Of a stretch of 5,870 nucleotides of DNA, positions 5,743 through 5,870 are shown piece after piece (positions within the stretch are counted from its first letter, which is position 1; each line of letters starts with the position of its first letter). The stretch covers positions 1 to 5,870 of the forward strand of contig CAYMUB010000042.1 in assembly GCA_964393545.1 (NCBI GenBank), in the 5' to 3' direction. This DNA comes from CAYMUB01 sp964393545. Lineage in GTDB: Bacteria; Patescibacteriota; Microgenomatia; Daviesbacterales; UBA10151. The notes under the pieces were generated by a model. It was not told the DNA's origin, did not search any database, and saw only the letters and a program-made list of their open reading frames with translations. A program made the translations under genes and the position numbers.

Positions 5743-5870
5743 CAAAGTTGACTGATTATCCTTATCAGTAAAAAATGTTTGTTGGATTTTTCCATCAGCA
5801 TCAATAAAAACAGCAGATAAAAAAATATAAGGATATCCAGTAAAATTTAATTCTTTTAAAACAATTGGCA
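5743..5870. repeat. 128-bp exact direct repeat, copy 2 (kinase-gene fragment at window end)
   Basis: Identical to 4079-4206. Read on the minus strand it would encode the same kinase residues (about 31-73) and then run into INIIQK and a stop at 5722-5724, so on its own it cannot make a kinase. It starts 7 bases after the exported-protein stop codon and reaches the last base of the window. Perfect identity, position at the end and a length close to a common assembly k-mer size (127) suggest an assembly-graph overlap. The alternative is a real tandem duplication with a 1664-bp unit. Confidence 0.95.

Noticed and set aside
4079..5870. Template/variable repeat pair of a diversity-generating retroelement
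   Set aside because: The two 128-bp copies are identical with no adenine-specific differences, the second copy lies outside the plus-strand coding sequence, and no reverse transcriptase is present.

Overview
The window is AT-rich, compactly coded DNA from a bacterium. Short intergenic gaps, small single-copy housekeeping and signalling genes, scattered short heptamer repeats and the overall protein style suggest a candidate-phyla-radiation (Patescibacteria, perhaps Microgenomates) genome. That placement is an impression from gene style, since no rRNA or marker gene is present. Genes end in TAA, TAG and TGA, so the standard stop codons fit.

Layout. Positions 4-4297 on the minus strand hold a likely four-gene operon, read right to left: a soluble GAF-sensor histidine kinase (4297-2948), a stand-alone receiver-domain response regulator (2917-2522), an RluA-type rRNA pseudouridine synthase (2529-1771, overlapping the regulator by 8 bp) and a KefB-like CPA2 cation/proton antiporter with a C-terminal nucleotide-binding RCK domain (1716-4). 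Positions 4298-4511 are a 214-bp divergent intergenic region with four consecutive inverted repeats, a TATAAT box very close to the kinase start, and a G-rich ribosome binding site for the plus-strand gene. Positions 4512-5735 on the plus strand encode a 407-residue Tat-exported protein of unknown function. The last 128 bases (5743-5870) exactly copy 4079-4206, a part of the kinase gene. This is either an assembly-graph end or the start of a tandem duplication.

The kinase and regulator form a plausible cytoplasmic two-component pair. The regulator has no DNA-binding domain, so its output is probably protein-protein. The pseudouridine synthase and antiporter may simply be co-transcribed. Nothing in the sequence shows that the exported protein is controlled by the pair, although it shares the divergent control region.

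The most distinctive structure is a set of heptamer-periodic repeats at three places in the operon: filling the kinase-regulator gap, filling the synthase-antiporter gap with mirrored arms, and inserted in frame inside the synthase gene, where it adds about 27-30 residues just before a conserved motif. No complete mobile element, CRISPR array, tRNA or rRNA was seen.
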